From: Sphingobium sp. | Lineage (GTDB): Bacteria; Pseudomonadota; Alphaproteobacteria; Sphingomonadales; Sphingomonadaceae | NCBI GenBank assembly: GCA_003248935.1 | Contig: QFQF01000009.1 | Location: 1 to 64,000, forward strand | Direction: 5' to 3' | DNA: 64,000 nucleotides | Part shown: in pieces, positions 1-8,674 of the stretch | Layout: the number at the start of each line of letters is the position of its first letter | Position numbering within the stretch: the stretch's first letter is position 1 | The notes under the pieces: generated by a model | Database searches by the model: none | What the model saw: only the letters and a program-made list of their open reading frames with translations | Told to the model about the DNA's origin: nothing | Program-made: the position numbers and the translations under genes

Positions 1-845
1 AAGGCGCAATTTGCCGTGATCTTCGGCGAACGTTTCATCAGAGCCATGGCGGCCTGATGATCAACCGCCCGGCCGCACACGGAAATCCTGACAGTCCCGC
101 CGTAATTGACGGAGCGCACATCGTCACGGTTAGCGACATTGTCGACAAAGCCGCCGATATCACGGCCATATCCCGTCACCCTGAGCGCAAGATCCTGCGT
201 CAACGGGATGTTGACCATGGCGTTCAGTTCATACCCCTCCGCGCCGTGCGCGACGGTCGAGACATCACCGCTCACCCGTGCCTCGAAGTTATTCAGAACG
301 GGCGCATTACTAATATAGCGGATCGTACCAGAGAGCGACCCCGCACCGAACAATGTACCTTGTGGCCCGCGCAACACCTCAACCCTGTTCATGTCGAACA
401 GACGAGGCTCCGGATTGAAGCCGCTCAACGCGATCGAGGTTTCGTCGAGATAAATGCCCACCGTAGCATTGCCGTTGATGGCGTTTGATCCAAAGCTCGA
501 CCCCGGATCAGATGCTACGCCGCGCAGACTGATCGCTGACTGGCCCGTCCCCTTCTCGGCAAAAGCAATGCCTGGCACGCTCATGAGAAGTTCGCGCTGC
601 CCGTCAATCTTCTGCCTTTCGAGCGTGGCACCCGAAATGGCAGAAAGACTGATGCCGACATTATTGGCGGTCTCATCACGGCGGGTCGCGGAGACAACAA
701 TTTCATTCAGCCCTTCATCCGCGACCTTAGCCGTGTCCTGCGCCAGGCCTGGAGTAGCGGGCAGCGCCGCGACAAACGCAACAGCCGACGTCATCTGCAA
801 TAAACGCCCAGCCGCACCCGGCCGAGACACGACCAACGTTCGCAT
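1..845 (-). CDS. TonB-dependent receptor, N-terminal part (runs off the left edge)
   Basis: Reading the minus strand from an ATG at 845 gives an open frame with no stop to base 1, so only about the first 281 residues are present. It opens with a signal peptide ending near LPATPGLAQ, then a TonB-box-like stretch (NEIVVSATRR), then a Plug domain with RGPQGTLFGAGSLSGTIRY, a string typical of sphingomonad receptors. It would form an outer-membrane barrel importing a large or scarce ligand using TonB energy; the ligand cannot be read from the sequence. The start is supported by a GGGGGATCAGG ribosome site. The upstream MoaF-like gene ends 41 bases before it on the same strand, so the two are probably one operon. 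Confidence 0.85.
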   Translation of the reverse strand, partial: MRTLVVSRPGAAGRLLQMTSAVAFVAALPATPGLAQDTAKVADEGLNEIVVSATRRDETANNVGISLSAISGATLERQKIDGQRELLMSVPGIAFAEKGTGQSAISLRGVASDPGSSFGSNAINGNATVGIYLDETSIALSGFNPEPRLFDMNRVEVLRGPQGTLFGAGSLSGTIRYISNAPVLNNFEARVSGDVSTVAHGAEGYELNAMVNIPLTQDLALRVTGYGRDIGGFVDNVANRDDVRSVNYGGTVRISVCGRAVDHQAAMALMKRSPKITANCA

Positions 846-886
846 CACCTGATCCCCCTGATTTGAAGCAAAGTCCGCCGACGCCG

Positions 887-1453
887 TTATCGGCGTGGCG
901 TAACGTCAACGAGAGCACCCTGGACCAGCATCCAGTAAAGCTCTCCGTTACCAAAATCGTCTTCGGCAAAACTATCCGTGAAGCGCATTTTGTTGAGGTC
1001 CATGATGAACGCAACAAGCTGCTGCTCACGCCACTTCGACCTCTGTTCCATGAAGGTAACGAAATAAACCTTGGGAGACAGCTCAAACGCGATATAATTT
1101 GCGCTGGTTACTTCAGGATCCGTCGGCTTCGGGCAGCAATATGAGTGAAATTCTATTTTCTTATCATCAACGAATTTTACGTAGTTTGCACCGACCTTAT
1201 CAGCACCTTCGGATGCCTCGCCGTTGACAAACAGATATTCCTTGCCAGCAAGAGCGGTGGTGACTGCATGGCCGCTCGGGCGTAAACGAATATGAGGCGT
1301 TGTGGTTAATCCCTCACCCAAATAGGAATAAGGGGTCTGTTTCATATCGTTCGCACCCAGATACGGGTCGGGCTCCTCTGCGGCGTACGCAGTCGCTGTA
1401 CAAAAAGAGAGAGCGATCGCTGCACAAGAAACAATAGATTTACTTAATGCCAT
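887..1453 (-). CDS. exported MoaF-like (calycin-fold) protein
   Basis: A 188-residue product with a signal peptide (MALSKSIVSC...ATAYA) and a mature domain of alternating beta-strands. The pattern YFVTFME...QQLVAFIMDLNKMRF resembles the beta-barrel repeat of the MoaF family, whose members sit beside amine oxidase or TonB receptor genes; this family call is by eye and tentative. The frame is open upstream to 1627, but the 1453 ATG gives a clean signal peptide, so I prefer it. The mature part holds a CC pair (HSYCCPKP). Its sequence is less GC-rich than its neighbours, as is its upstream region. It is probably co-transcribed with the TonB receptor downstream, perhaps binding that receptor's ligand in the periplasm. 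The stop codon lies in the loop of a small hairpin (881-896). Confidence 0.6.
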   Translation of the reverse strand: MALSKSIVSCAAIALSFCTATAYAAEEPDPYLGANDMKQTPYSYLGEGLTTTPHIRLRPSGHAVTTALAGKEYLFVNGEASEGADKVGANYVKFVDDKKIEFHSYCCPKPTDPEVTSANYIAFELSPKVYFVTFMEQRSKWREQQLVAFIMDLNKMRFTDSFAEDDFGNGELYWMLVQGALVDVTPRR

Positions 1454-1680
1454 CTTACAAACCCTATCAAATTTATTTATTAGAAATTTTCGTGATCCGT
1501 GGATTTTTGTAAATTTTCCTGACAGCCAAAAAATATATCTAATATTTCTTATCCGTCTATCCTCCCCTCGCCGAATTTGTCCGCACATTGCGGACAAGAT
1601 TACGGAATCGCCTCCCGCTTCGCCCATATTTCTCGGGCATTGGCACAGGTTAGGGCAGCGGCCGTAAAGACACGCCGCCG
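1454..1680. other. AT-rich gene-free stretch, likely promoter region of the MoaF-like/TonB operon
   Basis: No convincing gene is seen between the MoaF-like start and the palindromic repeat. Bases about 1460-1560 are strikingly AT-rich for this genome, with several A/T runs, and would hold the promoter for the minus-strand operon. No single -35/-10 pair stands out enough to name. Confidence 0.4.
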
Positions 1681-1786
1681 CTAGAGCCTTTTCAAGCAGG
1701 TGGAATCACCTGCTGGCTCGGGAAACGCGGCCAAACCATGAGATGGAGCGGTCGATCTGATTCAATCAGATCGGGAACCGCTCCAG
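1681..1786. repeat. palindromic intergenic repeat, copy 1
   Basis: About 106 bases that recur nearly unchanged at 48804-48910. It contains a hairpin AGCAGGTG-GAAT-CACCTGCT and a larger hairpin with arms GAGCGGT and ACCGCTC enclosing GATCTGATT-C-AATCAGATC. The ends (CTAGAGC...GCTC) are inverted relative to each other. This is the look of a non-coding dispersed extragenic palindromic element. It lies between two genes on the minus strand (methyltransferase stop and the MoaF-like start). Confidence 0.85.
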
Positions 1787-1861
1787 TGCCTTCAAACGGG
1801 CACTAAGGACCGATCGCAGAAATATGAGGCTTCCTTCATGCAACCGTCCACATGACGAACG

Positions 1862-2950
1862 TCAGCGGCCGACAGCGAAGCCTTCCGGGTCTGCCCATTC
1901 GGGATGGACGAACGCCATCGCCTTGAACAGCGTGCCCATCTGCTCCGCTTCGGTCAGGCGCGCGCGGGCGGTTTCGATTTCCTCCGCCCGTGCTGGTGCG
2001 GCGCGGGCCAGCGACTGTGCCCGCGCGGCGATACCCAGCGCATCCAGGAATGCGCCCTGCCCGACCGGGCCCAGCACTTTCAGTCCGGCCTGCCGCGCCA
2101 TGTTGCCGATCGTGGTGAAGTCGACATGGGTCGTGAGGTCGCTGTCGCCGACGTCGCTGAACGGGTCGGTCATCCGGTGCCGCCGCACCGCCTGCAGCGT
2201 GTCACCCACCGCCGGCCCCTCATAGCCATAGTCAACGATGATCGCGATACCGCCCTGCCTGCGGATACGGGTCGCCAGCGCCAGCGCGACGGTGGCGCTG
2301 GCAGGGGAGGTTTCGATGATCGCGCCCGGCGGCGCGTCCCGCAACGCGGCGGGCACGGCCGCGTCCATGTTGCGATAGCCCGGCATCGGCGCAAAGCGCG
2401 GGCCGCCCGTTGCGCCCGACGCCTCCTCCACCGGCACCACCACCCGTTCGCGCCAGCCGCCCTCCGCCCGTACGATCTGCCGCACGGGCAGCGCGTCGAA
2501 GAATTCGTTGGCTACGGCCAGGATCGGACCGCCGTCGGGCACGCTGTCGAGATCGTCGTGATGGGTCGCGTGCGGTACGGCCGCCTTCTGCCGGTCGCGC
2601 AGCGCCGGACTCGTCTCAACGAAATGCACCTGCGGCGCCAGCGCCGCCGCCTCCATCGCCCGCAGAGCATCGGCCGCGAGCGTGCCCCGGCCAGGGCCGA
2701 ATTCCAGATAGAGCGGCCCCGCCCGCCGCGCCGAGCGCATCCATACGTCGGCAAGGCACAGGCCGATCAGTTCGCCGAACATCTGGCTGATTTCCGGCGC
2801 GGTAGTGAAATCGCCGTCTGCGCCCAGCGGATCGCGCCCGGCATAATAATCCGCGTTCGCCTCCGCCATGAAATGCGCGATGGAGATCGGGCCGCCCGCC
2901 TCGACCTGCCGCGCCAGCCGCTGGCCGACGGTCAGGGGGTCAGCCGACAC
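1862..2950 (-). CDS. class I SAM-dependent methyltransferase, MidA/NDUFAF7 family
   Basis: The product (362 residues from a GTG at 2950) carries the SAM-binding loop LYLEFGPGRGTLAADALRAM and the family opening ADYYAGRDPLGADGDFTTAP, which identify the MidA/NDUFAF7 (DUF185) family. The human member methylates an arginine of a complex I subunit; the bacterial substrate is less clear. A GTG at 2983 is also possible, but the 2950 start fits the usual N-terminus better. It overlaps the end of lgt by 11 bases (44 with the longer start), so the two are translationally linked, an arrangement that is common in sphingomonads. Confidence 0.85.
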   Translation of the reverse strand: MSADPLTVGQRLARQVEAGGPISIAHFMAEANADYYAGRDPLGADGDFTTAPEISQMFGELIGLCLADVWMRSARRAGPLYLEFGPGRGTLAADALRAMEAAALAPQVHFVETSPALRDRQKAAVPHATHHDDLDSVPDGGPILAVANEFFDALPVRQIVRAEGGWRERVVVPVEEASGATGGPRFAPMPGYRNMDAAVPAALRDAPPGAIIETSPASATVALALATRIRRQGGIAIIVDYGYEGPAVGDTLQAVRRHRMTDPFSDVGDSDLTTHVDFTTIGNMARQAGLKVLGPVGQGAFLDALGIAARAQSLARAAPARAEEIETARARLTEAEQMGTLFKAMAFVHPEWADPEGFAVGR

Positions 2951-3806
2951 TCGCGGTGCCGGCGGTCGGCTCCACCCGGACACGGCGGCCCTTGGCTGTG
3001 AAGATCAGGTACAGACCGCCCAGGATCATCGGCAGCGTCAGCCACTGGCCCATGTGCAGGCCGGTGCGCTGCGCGAACTCCATCAGTTGCGCGTCCGCCT
3101 CCCGGAAAAATTCGACGCCGAAGCGTGCGACACCGTACCCGAGCAGGAAGAGGCCGACCAGCTTGCCGGGCTGGTAGCGCGCCTTCGTCCGCCAGAAGGC
3201 GAAGGCAAGGATACAAAACAGCACGACGCCCTCGAAGACGGCCTCGTAGAGCTGGCTAGGGTGCCGCGCGAACGGGCCGCCCGACGGGAAGATGATCGCC
3301 CAGGGCACGTCCGTCTCCTTGCCCCACAGTTCCCCGTTCACGAAGTTGGCGAGGCGGCCGAAGAACAGGCCGAAGGGAACGCAGCAGGCGACATAATCGT
3401 GGATGCGCAGCCAGTTCAGCTTTTCCTTCCACGACAGGTACAGGATGCCGAGCGACACGCCGATCGCCCCGCCATGGAAGGACATGCCGCCATTCCACAG
3501 CTTGAAGATATCGAGCGGGTGGCGCAGGATTTCGGGCTGATAGAAGAGCACATAGGCAAGGCGGCCGCCGATGATAATGCCGAGCGTGGCATAGAAGATC
3601 ATGTCATCGGCATGGCGCCGGGCCATCGGCGATCCGGGCTGGCGCACCAGTTTCAACAGGTACCAGTAACCGATCAGGATACCCGCCAGATAGGCGAGGC
3701 TGTACCATTTCAGCGTGAAGAAACCGAGGTCGAGGGCGACGGGGTCGAGCCCCAGATCCTCGAAACGGATGTGCGATGCGGCGCTGGCGGCCAGTGACAG
3801 GATCAA
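2940..3806 (-). CDS. lgt: prolipoprotein diacylglyceryl transferase
   Basis: A 288-residue inner-membrane enzyme that transfers a diacylglyceryl group from phosphatidylglycerol to the lipobox cysteine of pre-lipoproteins. The Lgt signature GRLANFVNGELWG is present, preceded by the HGGAIGV motif and followed by the conserved RHPSQLYEA. Several hydrophobic membrane segments are visible and the length is normal. The start is a TTG at 3806 with GGGGATAA upstream; no ATG is available near. The 3' end overlaps the methyltransferase gene. A DUF4403 lipoprotein in this same window (49304-50806) would be one of its substrates. Confidence 0.95.
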   Translation of the reverse strand: MILSLAASAASHIRFEDLGLDPVALDLGFFTLKWYSLAYLAGILIGYWYLLKLVRQPGSPMARRHADDMIFYATLGIIIGGRLAYVLFYQPEILRHPLDIFKLWNGGMSFHGGAIGVSLGILYLSWKEKLNWLRIHDYVACCVPFGLFFGRLANFVNGELWGKETDVPWAIIFPSGGPFARHPSQLYEAVFEGVVLFCILAFAFWRTKARYQPGKLVGLFLLGYGVARFGVEFFREADAQLMEFAQRTGLHMGQWLTLPMILGGLYLIFTAKGRRVRVEPTAGTASVG

Positions 3807-3898
3807 GGCTTATCCCCGGTGATTTGTTGCTGCATTACGGGAAGAGCGGGGCAACGCCAAGAGGGATGGCAGGACCATCGCCGTCAGCGATGCCGCCA

Positions 3899-4414
3899 TT
3901 ATTCAGCCGGAACCGAAACGCGCGCCGGCGCCCGCACCCCCGCCTTGCCGCGGCGCGCGAGTTCCGCCTTCAGCACGTCGGGACGCCGGGCGATCAGGAA
4001 GCCGAAGCTGACCGTGCCCGCCTTCGTCTCCACCGCATGGTGGAGGCGGTGGGCCTGCACGATCCGCTTCATATAGCGGGAACGGGCGACATAGTGATGC
4101 GGCATCCGGCGGTGGACGATGATGTCGTGGAAACCAAGATAGATCGCGCCATAGCCCGCTACGCCCGCACCCATGGCGGTCGCCCAGTCGCCCCAGCCCC
4201 ATTGCACTCCGCCCAGCAGCAGCAGGATGGAGGGCATGGCGAAGATTACGAAATAGAGGTCGTTGGCCTCCCACAGGCCGGTGCGCGGCCGGTGATGGCT
4301 CGCATGCAGCACCCAGCCCGGGCCATGCATCACCCAGCGGTGCATCGCATAGGCGAAGCCCTCCATCGCCGCGATCGTGGCGCAAAACAGGATGATCAGC
4401 ATCGGCCAGCCCAT
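3899..4414 (-). CDS. crtZ: beta-carotene 3-hydroxylase
   Basis: A 171-residue membrane di-iron hydroxylase that adds 3-hydroxyl groups to beta-carotene on the way to zeaxanthin and, in sphingomonads, nostoxanthin-type pigments. All histidine clusters of the fatty acid hydroxylase/CrtZ family are visible: HRWVMH, HASHH, HDIIVHRRMPHH and HRLHH. Hydrophobic segments lie at the N-terminus and in the middle. Length matches CrtZ. It is followed by lgt 92 bases downstream on the same strand, with no obvious functional link. No other carotenoid genes are in the window. Confidence 0.93.
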   Translation of the reverse strand: MGWPMLIILFCATIAAMEGFAYAMHRWVMHGPGWVLHASHHRPRTGLWEANDLYFVIFAMPSILLLLGGVQWGWGDWATAMGAGVAGYGAIYLGFHDIIVHRRMPHHYVARSRYMKRIVQAHRLHHAVETKAGTVSFGFLIARRPDVLKAELARRGKAGVRAPARVSVPAE

Positions 4415-4478
4415 GCGACCGGATATAGCGACGACTGGGGATGGAGGAAACCTGCGGCGTGTGACCTCGTGGCCGCTT

Positions 4479-6299
4479 TTACGCCGCCAGCTGGCTGATC
4501 AGCGCCCGGTTGCGGCCGTCGCGCTTGGCCTGATAGAGCGCCGCATCCGCCGCCTGGATCAATGTCGATCCGTCCTTTGCCATGGATTTCGACCATGTCG
4601 CGATGCCGAACGACATGCTGGTGGAGCCCAGCGTCCGCCCTTTCTGGGTGACGTTCAGTTCGCTGATCGCCTGCCGGACCATTTCCACCCGGCTCATCAA
4701 TGCCTCGGCCGACGTGCCGGGCGCGATGATCGTGAACTCCTCGCCGCCGAAGCGGCAGATCACGTCGCCGTCACGGAAACGGCTGCGCATCTCGGCCGCG
4801 ACCGCCTGGAGAACGGCATCGCCTGCGTCATGGCCGAATTCGTCGTTGAAGCGCTTGAAATGGTCCACGTCGCACATGACAAGGCTGAGCGGCGCGCCGG
4901 ACCGGGAGGCGCGCGCGATCTCCAGCGTCAGCGTCTCCTCCATGTAGCGGCGATTGAACAGACCCGTCAGCGGATCGCGGATCGTCTGTTCGCGCAGGCT
5001 GCGCTGGAGGCGATGGTTGACGAGGGCGGACGCGATATTTTCGCTCAGCACGGTCAGGCGGAAGCGTCCTTCGGCGTCGATCCGGCCGCGCAGGTAGAGG
5101 ACGCCGATGACTTCGCCACCGGCCAGCAGCGGCTCGCAATGATAGACTTCGTCCGCATGCGCATGGCCGCAGACGATGTCACCTCCGGGCTCGGTGACGT
5201 AATGACTTTGCCCGCGGCGGAGCGCCCAGCACTGGTCGGGCGCGAAGCCATCCTGATCGATGGCGACGCCGCCCCAGCCGGCGATCGGCACCAGCAGGTT
5301 GCGCGAATTATTATGGGCGTACAGCGCGCCAGCGATTCCCGGCAGAACGCGCGGGACGAACACATGGATGATCTGCGCCAGTTCATCGTCGGTACGCGCG
5401 GCCTGCATGCGGTGCGCCATGCCGCCCAGCAACTCAATCACGTCGCCGCGCTCGCGCAGCGTCTCACCATTGCGATGCAATTCGGCGTTCGCGACCTTTA
5501 GTTGCTGCTGGCTGTCCACCTGCTCCACCACCGCCAGTTCCAGCCGGTCGGCCATTATATTGTAGCCTCGCGCCAGCTGAGAGAACTCGCGCGATCCCAT
5601 CCGGGCGTCGATTCGCGTCTTCTCGCCGCGGCCAAGGTCGGTCATCGCCCGTATGATGGTGTCGACGGGCCGCCGGATGCCGCGTATCAGCAAGGCGAAT
5701 CCGAGGACCACCAGAGCCGCGACGAACGACGCGCCGATCAGGGCGAGCCATTTACCCCGCATCAATCGCTGCTTCGCCGCCTCGTTCCGCGTCGCCTGCA
5801 GTTGCCGTTCCTCCTCGAGGAAGCTTTGCGCACGCACAGCCACGGCATCCATCAACTCGCGTCCCCGCCCGCCCGCGATCAACACGGTGGCGTCGGCGAA
5901 GTCACCGGCACGGCCCAGATCCAGCGGGCGGCGGAGCATCGCGGACCGGTCGGCCATCAGGCGCGCGATGTCCCGCGCGCGCGCATGCTGCAACGGGTTG
6001 TCACGGGTAAGGGTCACGACCCGCGCAATGTCCCGGTTCGATCGGCCGATACTGTCGGCCAGCGAACGGGCATAGTCCGCGTTGTGCGTCAGGACGAATC
6101 CACGCTGACCGGACTCGGCCTCGCGCAGCGCGCTCAATGCCCTTTCGGTCGTCTCGATGACCTCGGCCGAATGAATCACCCAGTCGAAATTGTCGCTGGT
6201 TCGGTGCGCGGCGTCGGCCAGCAGTCCTGCAAGCGAGGCAAGCGCGACGATGACGACCAAGCCGATACCGGCTACACGGGATGAGAGCGAGGCGAACAC
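4479..6299 (-). CDS. membrane diguanylate cyclase (CHASE3-HAMP-GAF-GGDEF)
   Basis: A 606-residue protein. An N-terminal membrane helix is followed by a periplasmic CHASE3-like domain (ESGQRGFVLT), a second membrane helix near residues 185-207, a HAMP region (RRPVDTIIRAMTDLGRG), a GAF-like domain and a C-terminal GGDEF domain. The active site reads FGGEEFTI, and an inhibitory I-site RxxD (RDGD) sits five residues before it, so an active, product-inhibited cyclase making cyclic di-GMP is expected. The CHASE3 domain suggests an extracytoplasmic signal, identity unknown. Monocistronic as far as I can tell. Confidence 0.92.
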   Translation of the reverse strand: MFASLSSRVAGIGLVVIVALASLAGLLADAAHRTSDNFDWVIHSAEVIETTERALSALREAESGQRGFVLTHNADYARSLADSIGRSNRDIARVVTLTRDNPLQHARARDIARLMADRSAMLRRPLDLGRAGDFADATVLIAGGRGRELMDAVAVRAQSFLEEERQLQATRNEAAKQRLMRGKWLALIGASFVAALVVLGFALLIRGIRRPVDTIIRAMTDLGRGEKTRIDARMGSREFSQLARGYNIMADRLELAVVEQVDSQQQLKVANAELHRNGETLRERGDVIELLGGMAHRMQAARTDDELAQIIHVFVPRVLPGIAGALYAHNNSRNLLVPIAGWGGVAIDQDGFAPDQCWALRRGQSHYVTEPGGDIVCGHAHADEVYHCEPLLAGGEVIGVLYLRGRIDAEGRFRLTVLSENIASALVNHRLQRSLREQTIRDPLTGLFNRRYMEETLTLEIARASRSGAPLSLVMCDVDHFKRFNDEFGHDAGDAVLQAVAAEMRSRFRDGDVICRFGGEEFTIIAPGTSAEALMSRVEMVRQAISELNVTQKGRTLGSTSMSFGIATWSKSMAKDGSTLIQAADAALYQAKRDGRNRALISQLAA

Positions 6300-6389
6300 G
6301 GGGATGTTTGTAAGATCAAATGGTTAGTGCCCGGTTAGCGCCAGGCGGGCGATATCGGCAGACGTGCCGCAATCGCCGCTCACGCAAAA

Positions 6390-6430
6390 GGAAAAGGGCC
6401 GCGACCCTGCGCGGATCGCGGCCCTTTTCC
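6390..6430. terminator. bidirectional rho-independent terminator
   Basis: A perfect 15-bp inverted repeat (arms 6390-6404 and 6416-6430) with an 11-base loop. Each arm combines a GC block (GGGCCGCGA) with an A/T run, so both strands end in a U-rich tail. It lies just after the TorF-type porin stop at 6448 and would end that minus-strand transcript. Confidence 0.85.
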
Positions 6431-6447
6431 CGCCATGAAAGCGTGGA

Positions 6448-7188
6448 TCAGAAGGCGGCGGTGATCGAACCGACGACGCCCGCCTTGGAAATGTTGCGGC
6501 CCGACGGCGCGTACAGATCCTTGTCGGTATCGACATAGGAAACGCCGAAGGTCAGGTGGTTCCAAGTGTAGGTCGCACCGATGTTCCAGTCGGTATATTC
6601 CTTGCCGATCGTCAGATAGCTCGGGCCGAAGCTGTGCGCGAGGTGCGCCGAGATACCGAATGCGGTGTCGGGGATGGTCGCGGCAACGTCTGCGGCGAGG
6701 TACAGATTGTCCTCCTTGCCGTTGCCGACGGATAGCGCCTTCGCCTTCGGTGCGTAGTTGGCGGTCAGCTTGGCGGTCGCCGGGCCGAACGTGCCCTTGA
6801 TCGAGGCATAGGGCTCGATGAAGTCGGTGTTGGCGCCGCCCGAACCGGGATAGTAGTAATAGAGGACGCCGACATCGACGGTCGCACCGCCGAAGGTCTT
6901 CGAATAGCCGCCGATCAGGTCGAGTTCCTGATCGCTGCCCGCCGCGACATAGTCGTCGATCGAGGAACCCCAGGTCGAGACATAAAAGCCCGACTCATGG
7001 GTGACGGTGATGCCGCCCTGCAGCGCGAAGCGCTTGTCGGTCTGAGAGATGCCGCGGAAGCGGTAGTCGGTGACGACAGCCGCGTTGCCGCTGACGGTGA
7101 CGGCCGGTGCGGGCTCGTCCTGGGCCATTGCGGGTGCCGAGAGCGCGGCGAAAAGGACGGCCGAAAGGCCGAGAATGGACTTACGCAT
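6448..7188 (-). CDS. TorF-type putative porin (Gcw_chp family)
   Basis: A 246-residue outer-membrane beta-barrel candidate. It has a clear signal peptide (MRKSILGLSAVLFAALSAPA-MAQ) and the family opening VTDYRFRGISQTDKRFALQGG, diagnostic for the TIGR02001/Gcw_chp family. The chain ends in F (SITAAF) as barrels do. The 7188 start is chosen over upstream in-frame starts because of the signal peptide and the AAGGGGAATATC ribosome site. Transcribed alone, ended by the strong terminator at 6390-6430. Symmetric elements lie upstream (7268-7282, 7353-7372). Substrate unknown. Confidence 0.9.
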   Translation of the reverse strand: MRKSILGLSAVLFAALSAPAMAQDEPAPAVTVSGNAAVVTDYRFRGISQTDKRFALQGGITVTHESGFYVSTWGSSIDDYVAAGSDQELDLIGGYSKTFGGATVDVGVLYYYYPGSGGANTDFIEPYASIKGTFGPATAKLTANYAPKAKALSVGNGKEDNLYLAADVAATIPDTAFGISAHLAHSFGPSYLTIGKEYTDWNIGATYTWNHLTFGVSYVDTDKDLYAPSGRNISKAGVVGSITAAF

Positions 7189-7686
7189 GATATTCCCCTT
7201 TGTGGTTCCGTGCGCGTCCCGCCTGCGTAACGATCCAGCGCCTCTCGACCGCCGGAGCGGCGGGACACTGTCACCGTGACAGGCCCCACATGGCGTCCCA
7301 CACCGCACCGCACAATACGCTTTGTGTCTATTTACGACTCTTTGATTGCATGTTGTTGCTGTCTTGCAACAATTCAGGCAAGAATGTGGCAACCGTAGGG
7401 GCAAGCAGGCCGTGAACCGGGGCGTGGCCGTCGTGTTCCTGCCGCAATTGCGTAATGATGGGATGAGATGCGGCCTGGCATCGGATCAGGCCGGAACGAC
7501 AAGGAAGCGGAGGATGGCCGGGCAGCCCAGGCCCTCATTCTCGTCACGCCAGCGCAGGCTGGCATCTCAGACCGGCTTGCGCGCAGTCTACGAAGCTGCC
7601 CCTGAGTTCGCTGGGGTGACGGGAAAGGCCGACCGTGCGCTTCCAGATTATATCGGCCACCCCCGCAGCAGCCTGTTCGAGACACC
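7189..7686. other. gene-free stretch with symmetric elements and a REP-like inverted pair
   Basis: No gene is supported here. CTGTCAC-C-GTGACAG (7268-7282) and TTGTTGC-N6-GCAACAA (7353-7372) are perfect inverted repeats upstream of the porin and could be operators or leader hairpins. A pair of related sequences in opposite orientation, at 7540-7570 (CGTCACGCCAGCGCAGGCTGG...) and 7601-7623 (TTCGCTGGGGTGACGGG), resembles a degraded extragenic palindromic element. Confidence 0.5.
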
Positions 7687-8637
7687 CTAGCTAGTGTGCC
7701 CGCCGCCCTTCGCCCGCTTTACGGCAAAAACCAGTGCGGTGATGACCGCGCCCACCGCCAGTCCCACCACGGCGGACAAAGCCGCCGTCACCAGCCATTC
7801 GACAACGGCGTGCGCAAACGGGATCGCCGCAGCGGCACCGGCGGCGGCCGCGTGGACGATGTGCGGGATCGCCTCCAGATGGAAATGTTCAAGGCCATGG
7901 ACAATGATGCCGCCGCCGACCCACAGCATCGCCACGGTGCCGAGCGGCCCCAGTACGCCCAGGATGATCGGCATCGCCTTCACGAGGCCGCGGCCCAGCG
8001 CGCGGCGGCCGCTGCCGCCCTCGCTCGCGAGGTGCAGGCCTATGTCGTCCAGCTTCACGATCAGACCGACGACACCGTAGACACCGATGGTGATGACGAT
8101 GGCGACGGCAATCAAGGCGACGGCCTGCTCGACGAGTGGCTTGTCGGCCAGCGTGCCGAGCGCGATCGCCATGATTTCCGCCGAGAGGATGAAGTCGGTC
8201 CGGACCGCGCCGGACACACTCGCCTGCTCCAGCGCCTCGGCGGTCTCGTATCCCGCCTCCGCTTCCTCCGCATGATGATGCGGCAGGAATTTCTCCAGCA
8301 GCTTTTCCGCGCCCTCGAAACACAGATAGGCGCCGCCGATCATCAATATCGGGGTCAGCGCCCAGGGCGCGAACGCGCTGAGCAGCATCGCGGCCGGCAG
8401 GATGAACAGCAGCTTGTTGCGGATCGATCCGACCGCGATCTTCCAGATCACCGGCAGTTCGCGCGCGGGGGTCAGGCCGGTGACGTAGCGCGGCGTCACC
8501 GCCGCATCGTCGATGACCACACCCGCCGCCTTCGCGCTCGCCTTCCCCGTCGCCCCGGCAACGTCGTCAAGCGACGAGGCAGCGAGCTTTGCGATGGTGG
8601 CGACGTCGTCGAGCAGCGCCATCAAGCCGGAAGACAT
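7687..8637 (-). CDS. DUF808 family inner-membrane protein
   Basis: A 316-residue polytopic membrane protein. The start MSSGLMALLDDVATIAKLAASS and the segment SAKAAGVVIDDAAVTPRYV are the DUF808 (YedI-like) family signature. Around eight hydrophobic segments follow, with a His-rich loop (LPHHHAEE). The function of the family is not known. The 8637 ATG is taken as start because it matches the family's usual beginning. It follows ung on the same strand with a 37-base gap, so co-transcription is possible. Confidence 0.88.
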   Translation of the reverse strand: MSSGLMALLDDVATIAKLAASSLDDVAGATGKASAKAAGVVIDDAAVTPRYVTGLTPARELPVIWKIAVGSIRNKLLFILPAAMLLSAFAPWALTPILMIGGAYLCFEGAEKLLEKFLPHHHAEEAEAGYETAEALEQASVSGAVRTDFILSAEIMAIALGTLADKPLVEQAVALIAVAIVITIGVYGVVGLIVKLDDIGLHLASEGGSGRRALGRGLVKAMPIILGVLGPLGTVAMLWVGGGIIVHGLEHFHLEAIPHIVHAAAAGAAAAIPFAHAVVEWLVTAALSAVVGLAVGAVITALVFAVKRAKGGGHTS

Positions 8638-8674
8638 GGAATATCCTTTGTTCGCTGAATGAAGGGGCCTGCCA

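Noticed and set aside
7374..7685. Minus-strand open frame of 103 codons
   Set aside because: It reads through the REP-like pair (EMPACAGVTR is the usual translation of such repeats) and has no ribosome site.
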